Source: Flavobacteriales bacterium
Lineage (GTDB): Bacteria; Bacteroidota; Bacteroidia; CAIKAF01
Assembly (NCBI GenBank): GCA_018401695.1
Contig: JAGYKD010000002.1
Coordinates: 302,636-366,635, forward strand
Reading direction: 5' to 3'
Length of the DNA stretch: 64,000 nucleotides
Both the position numbers and the translations under genes were made by a program. The first letter of the stretch is position 1, and each line of letters begins with the position of its first letter. The notes under the pieces are model-generated. The model was not told where the DNA came from and did no database searches. It saw only the letters and a list, made by a program, of their open reading frames with translations. Shown here in pieces: positions 40,976 to 51,200 of the stretch.

Positions 40976-43564
40976 ATGTCAATCCGCTTACTTTGTTTGA
41001 TTGTTTTGAGCACAAGCTCCGGAAGCACCCTAATGTTTGCACAGTTGGGGATTGATTATCCGGCTCCTTTTGCTCCCAATGGTCATGTGGGGGAGCTTTT
41101 TGCTTGTCAATTGCGGTTAGTGGGTGGGATGCAAGGTCCCTTTGTTTTGGAATTGGAAGTGCGGAACGATTCGGGTGCGGTCATCAGCAGGTTAAGGTCG
41201 CAGGCCCTATCCCCGGAGCAATTGCCTTTTGGGTTGAATAGAGCCAATTATGGGCAATTGCAATGGACCACCGTTCGGGGGCCTAAACCGGAACCCATGA
41301 CCGGTGAGTTGATGCTCCGTCCCGGAAGTTATGTTTGTGTGGTTCGAGCGCTTGACCAAGCCACCGAAGGGGTGCTTGCCGAAGCCACCCAGTTTTATAC
41401 GGAACGCAGGCATCGGGTTGGTCCTGAAAGTAAAGGCGATACCGAGCGGTTGATGGATCGAACGTTGAGCAGCAACGGACAAGCAAGTGCGGAATTTGTA
41501 CACAATACTTGGGAGTACGAGGGAAATGCTTTGCCCCGCACCTATGCCCAGTTTCAAATGCAACCTACCCTAAGGGTTATGGGTTTGCCTCTTTTTGCTG
41601 ATATTAGGGTCAATACCTTTCAAGGAGCCGCCTTTCAGCCTATGAATCAGTTTACCGTAGGCTTTAGTGGAGACCACCTAAAAGGGCTTTTCTTAGAAGC
41701 CCTATTGGAAAAAAAGCGAAGAAGAGCTGACCATTTAAAGCGCTTGGCGGCAGGGGATCAAGCCAAGCTTTACGAGCAGCAATTGTACGATAGTCTATTA
41801 AAAACTCCGGAAGCTAAGGAAGGCATGGCCTTTTTAGCCAAGAAGGACAGTTTGGGGGCATTGAAGGAGGGTTATGTGGATAGCTTGCACAGCCTTAGGG
41901 GTTTTGGGGACTTGCCTTTGGACAGCTTAAGTGAGCTACAGAAATCAAGACTGGATAGTTTAAAACAGAACGATCCCAATTATCGGCGGTTCCAGCAGTG
42001 GGTGGAAAGCTATGAGGCCATCGAGGCCCAGGCAAAGGCCTACGAGGGATACCGCGATATGGCGGAAAGGAAGGTTCAATTGGATCGCTATCTGGACCAC
42101 CAATCTTTGGTAGATACCCTTGTGCCACCTGTAACGAGCAGCGATTATGAGCGATTAAAAGACTTGGAGCAGGGATTGGATGCGGAAGGCTTGGGGAGTC
42201 CGTGGTTGCGCTGGCTGATGCGGGTAAACCGGCTTAGCTTTGGTGCAAATTATGCTAGGTTCAGCGAGCTGACCTTGGACAGAACCCGAACGGATGGGGT
42301 GCATTTTGCCTGGTCTTCGGATTATGTGTTCTTAGAAGTGGTGCATGGGCAACTGCTTCAGCCGGTAGTATCCTTGGAGGCCAGCCAAGCCAGTTATGGA
42401 AGGCAACTTACCGGAGTTCGGGCCGGTGTAGGTCATAAAGACCGTCACTTCTTAGCTATTAACTGGCAGCAAAATGCCGACGATATAAGCTCTATAGAAC
42501 CTAGAGATAGCGTGTTTCAATACCAAGTTACCCCGCAGCAAAACATTGCCGTGAGTGTAGAGGGACAGGTTTCTTTGATTGACAAGGCACTAAGATTTAC
42601 CAGTGAATGGGCCATGTCTGCTACGGAAATGGATGCTTCTATGGCTTACGATACCTTGTTGGGTCTTGAAAAACCGGATTTGTATGGCACCATGTTAAGG
42701 GGTCATAGCAATTATATTGGCCAACAAGCGGGTTATGCCTGGCAACAGGCCTTGACATTGGATTTGAGTAGCCTTGGATTAAAAGCAGAGGCCAAGTATA
42801 AACGGGTGGATGGAGGCTATCGATCCAATGGGGTAGCCTTTCTGCAAAGAAATATTGAGCTAAGCGAGCTAAGGGCTTCTAAAAGCTTGTGGAAGGGTAG
42901 GTTGCGCGTTGAAGCTATGGCCCAGTATATGGTGCATGGCTTGGACAGCATTAGCCCCCAAAGCAACCGTTGGGGTTGGGGAACCACCTTGGATTTGCGG
43001 ATTCCCCGCTGGCCTAGTTTGAGGCTAAGCTACCAACCGGTATTGATGCAATGGGAAGAAACTCAATATTACTTGCATGCTTGGACCGGGCAGGCGCAGT
43101 ACTCGAGAAAAATACGCAAGACCCCTACTCAGTGGTTGTTGAGCTACAATCGCCAGCAAGCCGATGCGGCATTAAGCACCCATTCCTATACCTTCAATCA
43201 AGTGCTGTTAAATGCCACCCAACAATTGATTGGCTTAAAAGCACAATTGATGGAGGGAATCGGGTATTTGCATCAAAGCAGTGGGGCTTTACCGGAGATT
43301 GAAACCATGCAATTGTCCGGTGGAGTAGGGTTTCCCATAGGGAAAAAGCTTCAATTTGACGGCACTGTTCAATTGAATTACAGTTTTTCGCGTGAGCATT
43401 CCCTTGGAGGAAGCACAGGTCTTAATTGGCAATTGCATAAATCCTTAAGCTGGATGAACCGCATAGAAATGAATCAATACATGCCCATGTTGCTGGATCC
43501 ACTGTTGCCGCAAACCGGGTTTGTAGATGTACTGTTCCGTTCCACCCTAAGATACCATTGGTAA
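40976..43564 (+). CDS. Secreted coiled-coil / outer-membrane-barrel-like protein, first gene of the Rhs operon
   Basis: An 862-residue exported protein (signal MSIRLLCLIVLSTSSGSTLMFAQ). Three regions: an Ig-like N-terminal domain (about 25-145) with FVLELEVRNDSGAVISRL and LRPGSYVCVVRAL; a charged helical middle (about 230-410) of coiled-coil character (LLEKKRRRADHLKRLAAGDQAKLYEQQLYDSLLK); and a C-terminal 440 residues of alternating strands ending in an aromatic residue (STLRYHW), as outer-membrane beta-barrels do. I do not recognise a family. The N-terminal domain is related to that of the next gene, whose ATG overlaps this stop. A role as outer-membrane partner or exporter for the giant downstream proteins is inference. 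Confidence 0.65.
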   Translation: MSIRLLCLIVLSTSSGSTLMFAQLGIDYPAPFAPNGHVGELFACQLRLVGGMQGPFVLELEVRNDSGAVISRLRSQALSPEQLPFGLNRANYGQLQWTTVRGPKPEPMTGELMLRPGSYVCVVRALDQATEGVLAEATQFYTERRHRVGPESKGDTERLMDRTLSSNGQASAEFVHNTWEYEGNALPRTYAQFQMQPTLRVMGLPLFADIRVNTFQGAAFQPMNQFTVGFSGDHLKGLFLEALLEKKRRRADHLKRLAAGDQAKLYEQQLYDSLLKTPEAKEGMAFLAKKDSLGALKEGYVDSLHSLRGFGDLPLDSLSELQKSRLDSLKQNDPNYRRFQQWVESYEAIEAQAKAYEGYRDMAERKVQLDRYLDHQSLVDTLVPPVTSSDYERLKDLEQGLDAEGLGSPWLRWLMRVNRLSFGANYARFSELTLDRTRTDGVHFAWSSDYVFLEVVHGQLLQPVVSLEASQASYGRQLTGVRAGVGHKDRHFLAINWQQNADDISSIEPRDSVFQYQVTPQQNIAVSVEGQVSLIDKALRFTSEWAMSATEMDASMAYDTLLGLEKPDLYGTMLRGHSNYIGQQAGYAWQQALTLDLSSLGLKAEAKYKRVDGGYRSNGVAFLQRNIELSELRASKSLWKGRLRVEAMAQYMVHGLDSISPQSNRWGWGTTLDLRIPRWPSLRLSYQPVLMQWEETQYYLHAWTGQAQYSRKIRKTPTQWLLSYNRQQADAALSTHSYTFNQVLLNATQQLIGLKAQLMEGIGYLHQSSGALPEIETMQLSGGVGFPIGKKLQFDGTVQLNYSFSREHSLGGSTGLNWQLHKSLSWMNRIEMNQYMPMLLDPLLPQTGFVDVLFRSTLRYHW

Positions 43565-44715
43565 TGAGACTTATTAAGTGTTTGATTTTTGTAGGAATGT
43601 GCATTTGGAGCTTTACCCTTCGAGGGCAAAGCGTTCAGGGGGTTCAATTGCATACCCAAGTATTGCCGCCCAATGCCTATGCCTTGGATGTGTTTAACCT
43701 ATCGGTGTTTTTGCCCTCTACTGCGGCCGGGAAAGCCTTTGTGGTGGAAGCTGCCTTGTTTACAGAGCAGGGCGCCCCATTGATTCGTTGGCGCACTGGT
43801 CCTATATCCAAGAATACAGGCATGTTTTTGCTCAACAAGTCCTCTTTGAGCAGCTATGGAAGTTTGCAGCAGGAGGTTTTTGATGGAGCGTTCCAAAGCC
43901 AGTTGCAACAGCAGGGTGGCTTATTGCCTCCCGGCACCTATCAAGTGCGTTACCAAGTGTTTGGACTTAGTCCCTCAGAACTTTGGGCGGAAGGCGAAGA
44001 AGTAGCAGAATCTACCAGTTTATTCCCCCCGCAGCTTATCGGGCCGGCGGATGGAGATACCCTAAGTCAACCCTACCCTGTATTCAGTTGGAGTCCTGCT
44101 ATGGGGCCGGGAATGAGTCGGGTAGATTACAAGATAGAAATTGCACCTATGTTGGAGGGTCAATCCCCCGATCAGGCCTTACTCGCTAATCCCACGCATT
44201 TTGAAAAAGACAAGTTGAGTCAATACCTATTGGCCTATGGAGCGGGATATCGAAAATTTGAACCCAATGTTTGGTATGCTTGGATGGTAAGTGCACGAAG
44301 CAATGGAAAAGAAATTGCCCGCAGTGAGGCTTGGCGATTTATATACACCGAGTTTGAGCCGGACAGTTGTAAGCCAAAACCGGCTTCAGTTTTCTTTGAG
44401 TTGGTAGACGAAGTAGGCGGAGATTATGTATTTGTAAAAGACGGACAATTGAACTTTCAATTTGAGGAAAGCTATACCCTAACCAGGGAGCATTTGAGCT
44501 TTGAAATATTGAATGTACAAAACAAGGTTGTAGCCAGTGAGCGCAGCTTAGAAAAGCCTTATGTTATGGGGCACAATAGGTTTAGCTTGCTCATTTGTAG
44601 TCAGGAAGTGGATTTGGCTCAAGGTTTTTACACCCTTAAAGTAAAGACTGAAAAAGGCCGAGTTCAATGGATGCGGTTTTACAATGGAACGGAAGTAAAC
44701 CCTTGCAAACCATGA
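43564..44715 (+). CDS. Secreted protein with tandem Ig/FN3-like domains
   Basis: A 383-residue exported protein (signal MRLIKCLIFVGMCIWSFTLRGQS). The ATG at 43564 overlaps the previous stop (TAATG); a TTG two codons earlier is not needed. Residues about 25-140 match the N-terminal domain of the upstream protein in layout (AFVVEAALFTEQGAPLIRW, LLPPGTYQVRYQVFG). Then a fibronectin-III-like domain starts at PPQLIGPADGDTLSQPYPVFSWSPA and runs through VWYAWMVSARSNGKEIARSEAWRF. The tail ends in another strand-rich segment. No enzyme motif is seen. The Ig/FN3 folds and coupling suggest a binding or scaffold role for the giant proteins. Confidence 0.65.
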   Translation: MRLIKCLIFVGMCIWSFTLRGQSVQGVQLHTQVLPPNAYALDVFNLSVFLPSTAAGKAFVVEAALFTEQGAPLIRWRTGPISKNTGMFLLNKSSLSSYGSLQQEVFDGAFQSQLQQQGGLLPPGTYQVRYQVFGLSPSELWAEGEEVAESTSLFPPQLIGPADGDTLSQPYPVFSWSPAMGPGMSRVDYKIEIAPMLEGQSPDQALLANPTHFEKDKLSQYLLAYGAGYRKFEPNVWYAWMVSARSNGKEIARSEAWRFIYTEFEPDSCKPKPASVFFELVDEVGGDYVFVKDGQLNFQFEESYTLTREHLSFEILNVQNKVVASERSLEKPYVMGHNRFSLLICSQEVDLAQGFYTLKVKTEKGRVQWMRFYNGTEVNPCKP

Positions 44716-45269
44716 TTAGGAAGTATGCGTATCTCTTGGCCGGCCTAGTGCTTATGGGATGCACAGGCAAAAGCATAAAGCCCTCTCAGTATTTGAAACA
44801 TATACTGGATGAGAACAATGGCTATTGCAGCAGTCAGGTTCAGCCCGGCTATGATATTACTTGGTGTTATTTGCCTCAGGATTATATGGCCTTTCAGGAG
44901 TTGCGTAGTGATGCACCGACTTCGGAAGCTTTGGATTCTGTAAAAGCCATGTATGCGGGGCAATGTCATTTTCGCTTAAGTTTTTCGGGAAATGTTCCCT
45001 TCGACTATTCCTTTTTTAGTGAAGAGCTGCCGCATCGGTTGTGGATTACTCGAAAGGATGGTTACCGAAGTAGTCCTTCGGGCTTTTTTGCCGAGCCACC
45101 CAATGGAGTGGATGGCCGACAAATTTGCTTAATCAGTTTGCCCTATGGGGTGGAAGAGGGGCAAGACCAATTTGAATTGGAGCTTGCCTTGCCGGATCGG
45201 CAGAAAGCCATATACATACCCTTACGAATCGATCAACTCAACGAACCCCAGATAAGCCATTCCTTATGA
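44712..45269 (+). CDS. Small lipoprotein of the Rhs operon
   Basis: A 185-residue lipoprotein. The ATG at 44712 overlaps the previous stop (ATGA) and opens a lipoprotein signal, MIRKYAYLLAGLVLMGCTGKS, with lipobox LMGC. The mature part has no recognisable domain; it carries cysteines in NNGYCSSQ, ITWCYLP and AGQCHFRL, and is strand-rich (FELELALPDRQKAIYIPLRI). Its stop overlaps the ATG of the 2201-residue protein. Lipoproteins in such positions often sit at the outer membrane beside an exporter, but this is inference. Confidence 0.65.
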   Translation: MIRKYAYLLAGLVLMGCTGKSIKPSQYLKHILDENNGYCSSQVQPGYDITWCYLPQDYMAFQELRSDAPTSEALDSVKAMYAGQCHFRLSFSGNVPFDYSFFSEELPHRLWITRKDGYRSSPSGFFAEPPNGVDGRQICLISLPYGVEEGQDQFELELALPDRQKAIYIPLRIDQLNEPQISHSL

Positions 45270-48200
45270 AACATGGAGCCCACCTTTCACTGAATCGCTT
45301 AAGAAAAAGCCGTGCCTTTAGACTGGTATGTGCTGTAGTAGCCTTGGAGACCCTGTTTGGTCAATTTGGAGGTCATTACTTGTATGCCTTAACCTCTGGG
45401 CCGGACCAACCGGAGGCCAGTAGTTTTACGCCTGCCGACATTTCGAATTTGGTAGATCCCTTTAGTGGAGATTTCTCCTACAACGTTCCATTAATGGAGA
45501 TAGGAGGATATCCCATAAATCTGGCCTATTCCGGAGGTTCTACCATGGATCAAGAAGCTACGTGGGCGGGCTTAGGTTGGAATGTAAATACCGGTTCAAT
45601 AGTACGAGACGTACGAGGCTTACCGGATGATTTTATGGGAGATGAAGTAGAGCGCAAGTGGAATATGAATCCCAATATTACCGTAGGAGCCGGCGTGGAT
45701 TTAAGCTTTGAGGCGGTTGGTTTTCCTTTTGGTCAGTTGAGTGCAGGGGCCCAAATGAGTTACAACAACTATTCGGGCATTTCGGTAACCACATCTTTGA
45801 GTCCTGGAGTTGCCATTAGCAGAGGTTCAAAATCTAAACTGAATGTAGGCCTCGGAATGAGTGCTGGGGGAGATGGTCTTAGCATTTCTCCAAATGTTTC
45901 ACTTTCTAGTAAGATTAGTGAGAACGGAAGGAAGAGCAATATGTTAGGATTAAATATTGGGTTACCCATTAACTCGCGTGCCGGAGCACAGGGCTTGTCT
46001 TTTGGTGCATCCTTTACTCAATCTGCACCATTGAGGAAATATGATAAGAAACAAAAGGAATTAGTTGACTTAAACAAAAACGGAAGCACATCAAAGAGCA
46101 TTGGCACCATGATTAGCTTTGGAGGGCCAACGCATACTCCAACTATAGAAATTCCCTTTAGTACTTTTTCCTTTACGGGTAAATTCAGCATGGGGGCGGG
46201 CGTGTATGGGGGAGACGCCGATATAGCACTTACAGGCTTTTTTACCGAGCAATCGCCAAGGGGAGAGGGGAAAAAGTTTCCTGCTTTTGGCTACAACTTT
46301 TTAGAGGTTGGTCAAGCCCGAAATAATGCCATGCTTGATTTCAATCGGGAGAAAGATGGAAGCTTTTCCATGAGTACACCCAATCTACCGCAAACCAGCT
46401 TGACCTATGATGTATATAATATCATGGCTCAGGGGATAGGAGGTAGTTTTAGGCCGTTTAGAAATGAAGTGGGATATGTTTTTGACCCGGAGGCAATAAG
46501 TATATCAAATTCCGGAAACCTTGGAGTGGAATTATCTGGAGGGCAAGTGGTCAACATTGGGGGGGAATTTGAGATATCCAATGTAACCACACGCGCCAAG
46601 GCTTGGCTTGAAGGCAATACGGCCAGTAGGAGGCTAAAATTCAAATGGCCCTATATTGATGATCTTCGAGAAAACTGGCATTTCCGTCTTTCCAACGAAA
46701 TGGCGGTCAACAGGGACGACCAGTTTGTGCACCGCTACGGGGGATATGGGGCAGAACGGCCTATAAATCATCAGAATGCTTCTGAATTGAGGCCACTAAC
46801 CAAGAGCCGTTTCAATAGAACCAAGGCCTTACCCTTAGATAACACCAAACAAAGCAGGGAGATTCGAACCACCGCTGTTTTGTATCATACCGTGGGAGAG
46901 GTTAGAAAGTATTTTCCCCACAATGCCAAATATTTAAAGCCCAATTCGCCCGCGCATCATATAGCCCAAATTACCATAATTACCGGGGAAGGGAAAGTAT
47001 ATGTTTTTGGTTTGCCTGCCTATAATACCAGCAAAAAGGAAATTACCATGGCTGTTGGTAATATGAATGGTGCACCGCTTCAAATCAGTGGAGATGGAAG
47101 TTATGTGAGTATCAATTCCTCGATGGCTTCTCCTGACAACGACCGTGGCTTAGATCATTATTATGATGAAACAAGCACCCCGGCTTATGTCCATACCTGG
47201 TTTTTAACCGAGGTGTACTCAGCGGATTACTCGGACATTACCGGAAATGGACCCAGTGAGGACGATTTGGGCAATTATACGCTGTTTAGCTATGGAGTGC
47301 CCAACCCTTTGGATACGACCCGTCGGTTACCGGACATTCCTTCTTATTTCTGGAAAACTCCCATGAGTAGTGGCAGTTCTGTGGCCAACTATATGGAAGG
47401 CATGAAGTCTGTGCCATGGGACGATAAAGGAAGCTTGGTTTATGGAACCAAAGATGTTTGGTACCTAAAAACCATAGAAAGCAAGACCCAAGTGGTTTCT
47501 TTTGAATTGTCGGATAGGGAAGATGGCTATGGAGGGACTGCGCCATTCAGTAGTGCGGGAGGAAGTGCATTAAAGAAAATTGACAGAATTCATTTGTATG
47601 CCAAAGAAGATTATTTGGCCAATGCAGGCAATGCAACCCCTATTAAAACGGTGCACTTTAAATACAACTATGCTTTGTGCGATGGAGTGCCCAATAACCT
47701 GAATGGAGGAGGGAAACTTACCTTAAAAGAGGTATACTTCACCTTTGAGAAGAGTGGGAGGTCTAAATTTAGTCCCTATAAATTTGATTATGGGGAAAAC
47801 GACCCGGTGAAAAATCCCGATTATGCCGCAGGACGAAACGACCGTTGGGGAAATTATAAGGTGGCGCATAGCGGCATAAGTAATGTGGATTTTTCGTATA
47901 CCCACCAAGATAGATCCGTTCAGGACGATTATGCATCGGCTTGGTGTTTAAGGGACATAATCACTCCTTCGGGGGGCAAAATATCGGTGGAATACGAAAG
48001 CGATGCCTATGCCTATGTGCAGGACCGGCAAGCAAGTAAGATGTTTCGATTGGTGGGTGCAGGAAACAGTTCGGATGTTTCCTTGGCCAGCAACCAGCTG
48101 TTTCAGGCCGGGAGTCATAATGCTAATGCTTTTTTATTTTTTGCTTTAGATGAACACATCGACCAAACGGTGTATTCTGGTACCCAAGCCAATGCAAAGG

Positions 48201-51200
48201 TGATTCAGGAGTATATAAAAGGTTGGCACAACGATTTCAATGGACCAAAAAAGCACCTCTACTTTAGGGTATTGGTGAATGTAGCGGCGGATGTCGGTAA
48301 AAAGGAGTATGTATCGGGTTATGCAGAAATAGAAACCAATCCCATAACAGGAGATGTCTGGGCAGGGGCAACCCGAAATGGGGGAAGTGGGCCTTATACA
48401 CACGGCTACGTAAGGGTGAAGTTGGTTCCATTGAACGATTCAGGCACTCCGGATACCCAGCCTATTTCAAAGGCTGCTTGGCAGTTTTCCCGGATTCAGA
48501 CGCCGCGCTATGCTTATAATCAACCCGACCCGTCCGCTTCGGCACCTGAGCAGTTGTTGAAGGCCTTAGGCAATGCCAATCTATTGGCGCAGGTATTTGA
48601 GTTTTTCCAAGGGCCGAATCGGGCCATGCGGAATAAAGGCTTCGGCCATGAATTTAGTCCTTCGGAGTCTTTTATCCGATTGTATGTGCCAGATGGAGAA
48701 AAATTAGGCGGCGGAGTTCGGGTAAAGAGCGTCAAAATCAACGACTCTTGGGCAAGCATGACGCCTACGGAAAGCTCCTACGATTATGGCCAAACCTACG
48801 AATATACCCTAGAGGATGGGCGAAGTAGTGGAGTGGCCTCTTGGGAACCGGCCTTGGGAGCGGACGAGAACCCACACCGCTATCCCATTTTCTTTAGCCA
48901 GTCTAAAAACTTGGTACCGGACGATCGCTTTTACCAGGAAACCCCATTGTGTGAAGGCTTGTTTCCCTCCCCGTCTGTGGGCTACAGCAGGGTGGTAGTT
49001 AAGAACCTAGATAGGACAGGGGTGAGCATAAATGCCACAGGATATACCGAGCACCAATTTTACACAGCTCGAGATTTTCCTACCAAGTATGAAGCAACGG
49101 AGATGAAACCGCATCGGAATCAACCTCCCTTTATTTTAAGTCTGCTGAATGTGTATTCCTACGATTATATGTCTGCGGCTCAGGGCTTTTATATTGAGCT
49201 CAACGATATGCATGGTAAGCCAAAGGCCACAAGAGTTTTTGCGGAAGGACAAACCGTTCCCTTGCAAGAAACCAAGCACTATTACAATTTGACCAGTAGT
49301 GGTGGCCTAAGCTCTAGGGTTCCTATACTGCGTTCCGACGGCAGCCTGGATCAACAAGAGCTAGGTGTGGATGTAGATATGGTATTTGATTTTAGGGAGC
49401 ATAGTACTGAATCGAACGCAGTAAATGTTCCTTTGAATTTAGCATTTTTTCTAGTAGGTGTTTTTCCTGCTTTTGTTCCAACGGCAGTACCTACCTATTC
49501 AGGTGAAGAAACACGTTTCCGTTCGGCAACCTTTACTAAGGTCGTTCGAAGGACAGGTATAGAAATGAAGACCGAACAGGTGGATTTGGGTTCAAGGGTC
49601 TTAACCGAGAACAAAGCCTTCGATCCGCAAAGCGGAACCGTTTTGGTTACCCAGGTCAATAACGAGTACGAAGACGACCGTTACGCATTGAATGTTCCGG
49701 CCTACTGGGCCTATCCTGGCATGGGCCACGCTACCCAAAACTGGGGGGTAGTTTTAAACACCCACTCTAGCGGTGGAGGCCTTCAAATCAATAGCAATGG
49801 GGAGTTGACCGGAACTTTGGCCCAACACTTATTTCCGGGAGATGTGGTTACTCGGCCCATTCCAAGTCGAGCAGGAATTCTAAAGTTTTTGCATGGAGGT
49901 AATTTTCATGTAGCTCATGCCAACCGATGGTGGGTTTCGGTGAATTCAAGTGGAAATAAAGTATTTATTGATGCATCTGGCAATTTGATTACCCCAAATT
50001 CTTTTAATGCCCCCATCAGTGGATATGTAAAAGTATTAAAGGCTGGGCGTCAAAACCTATTGCAAGCGCAGGCTGAACAATTGGAAATGTTGGAGCAGCC
50101 TTTCCGTGGCGATAGTTTGGTGCTTGATCAGGCCAGTAGAATGCTTTCAGCAAGTGCCATTGAATACGACCAACGATGGAAGATGTTTGATAATCGCTTG
50201 TATTATTCGCAAGATTCCTTGGTTTTAGATTGTCGCTTTCAAACCGGCTTTTCAGCATTTCTGGAACTGTTAAATCGTCTAATTCGTGATGACCAAATGG
50301 ACTCTTTATGGGTCGATAGTATAAATGTTAGTCAGTTGTATCCGGGCTTTTCGGATACGGTAAATGCTTATGGACCTAACTGCGGCGAATTATACTTAAC
50401 CATGGATACCTTATATAATGGGGTTGGAGGAGTGAAAATAGAAAGCTTTGACTCCCTTGGAGTGTCTTGTGGAGATTCTAGTTTAGGCCGGCAGTATTGT
50501 ATATTTGGGATTAACATTAGTCAAGGTGTCGGGTATGCGCCCGTAGATACAAGTACATGGAATAGTATTTCCTACTTTGATACAACTGGCATAATAACCC
50601 AGTATTATCCAAACACCGACCCACTAGTTACTCAATACTCACATTTTGTAACTGCCTATTTGGATAATGGATCACCTGTTTCTCTTCACTTTGGACAAGA
50701 CTTTTGTTTCGATGTTCAATCTGGCTGTGATACCGTACACACCATTTATCCTTGTAATTTCGATCTTGGGCAAAAAATCAATCCCTACATTTACAATGTA
50801 CGAGGGAAACACCGTGCCTTTAGGAATTATACCTATTTAACTCCACGCAGTCCGGGGAACCTTAGTACGGCGGCCAATCTAAGAACCGACGGATACTTTG
50901 CTCAGTTTGCCGGGAATATTTGGACGGTACCACTTACCGGAAGTGCCGGTCTATGGTTAAAGAATGCCTCGGTTATTGCTCAGGATAAGTGGAAATGGGC
51001 AAGCGAGATTACCAATTATAGTCCGCATGGTACGGAGATTGAAAACATGGATGCCTTAGGTAACTACTCTACCGCTATTTACGGATATAAGCATACTTTA
51101 CCCATAGCAGTATCCAAAAATGCACGGTACCGACAAATAGCCTACGATGGCTTTGAGGATTATTACAACAATTATTTCCCGAGTTCGTGTGAAGAATACT

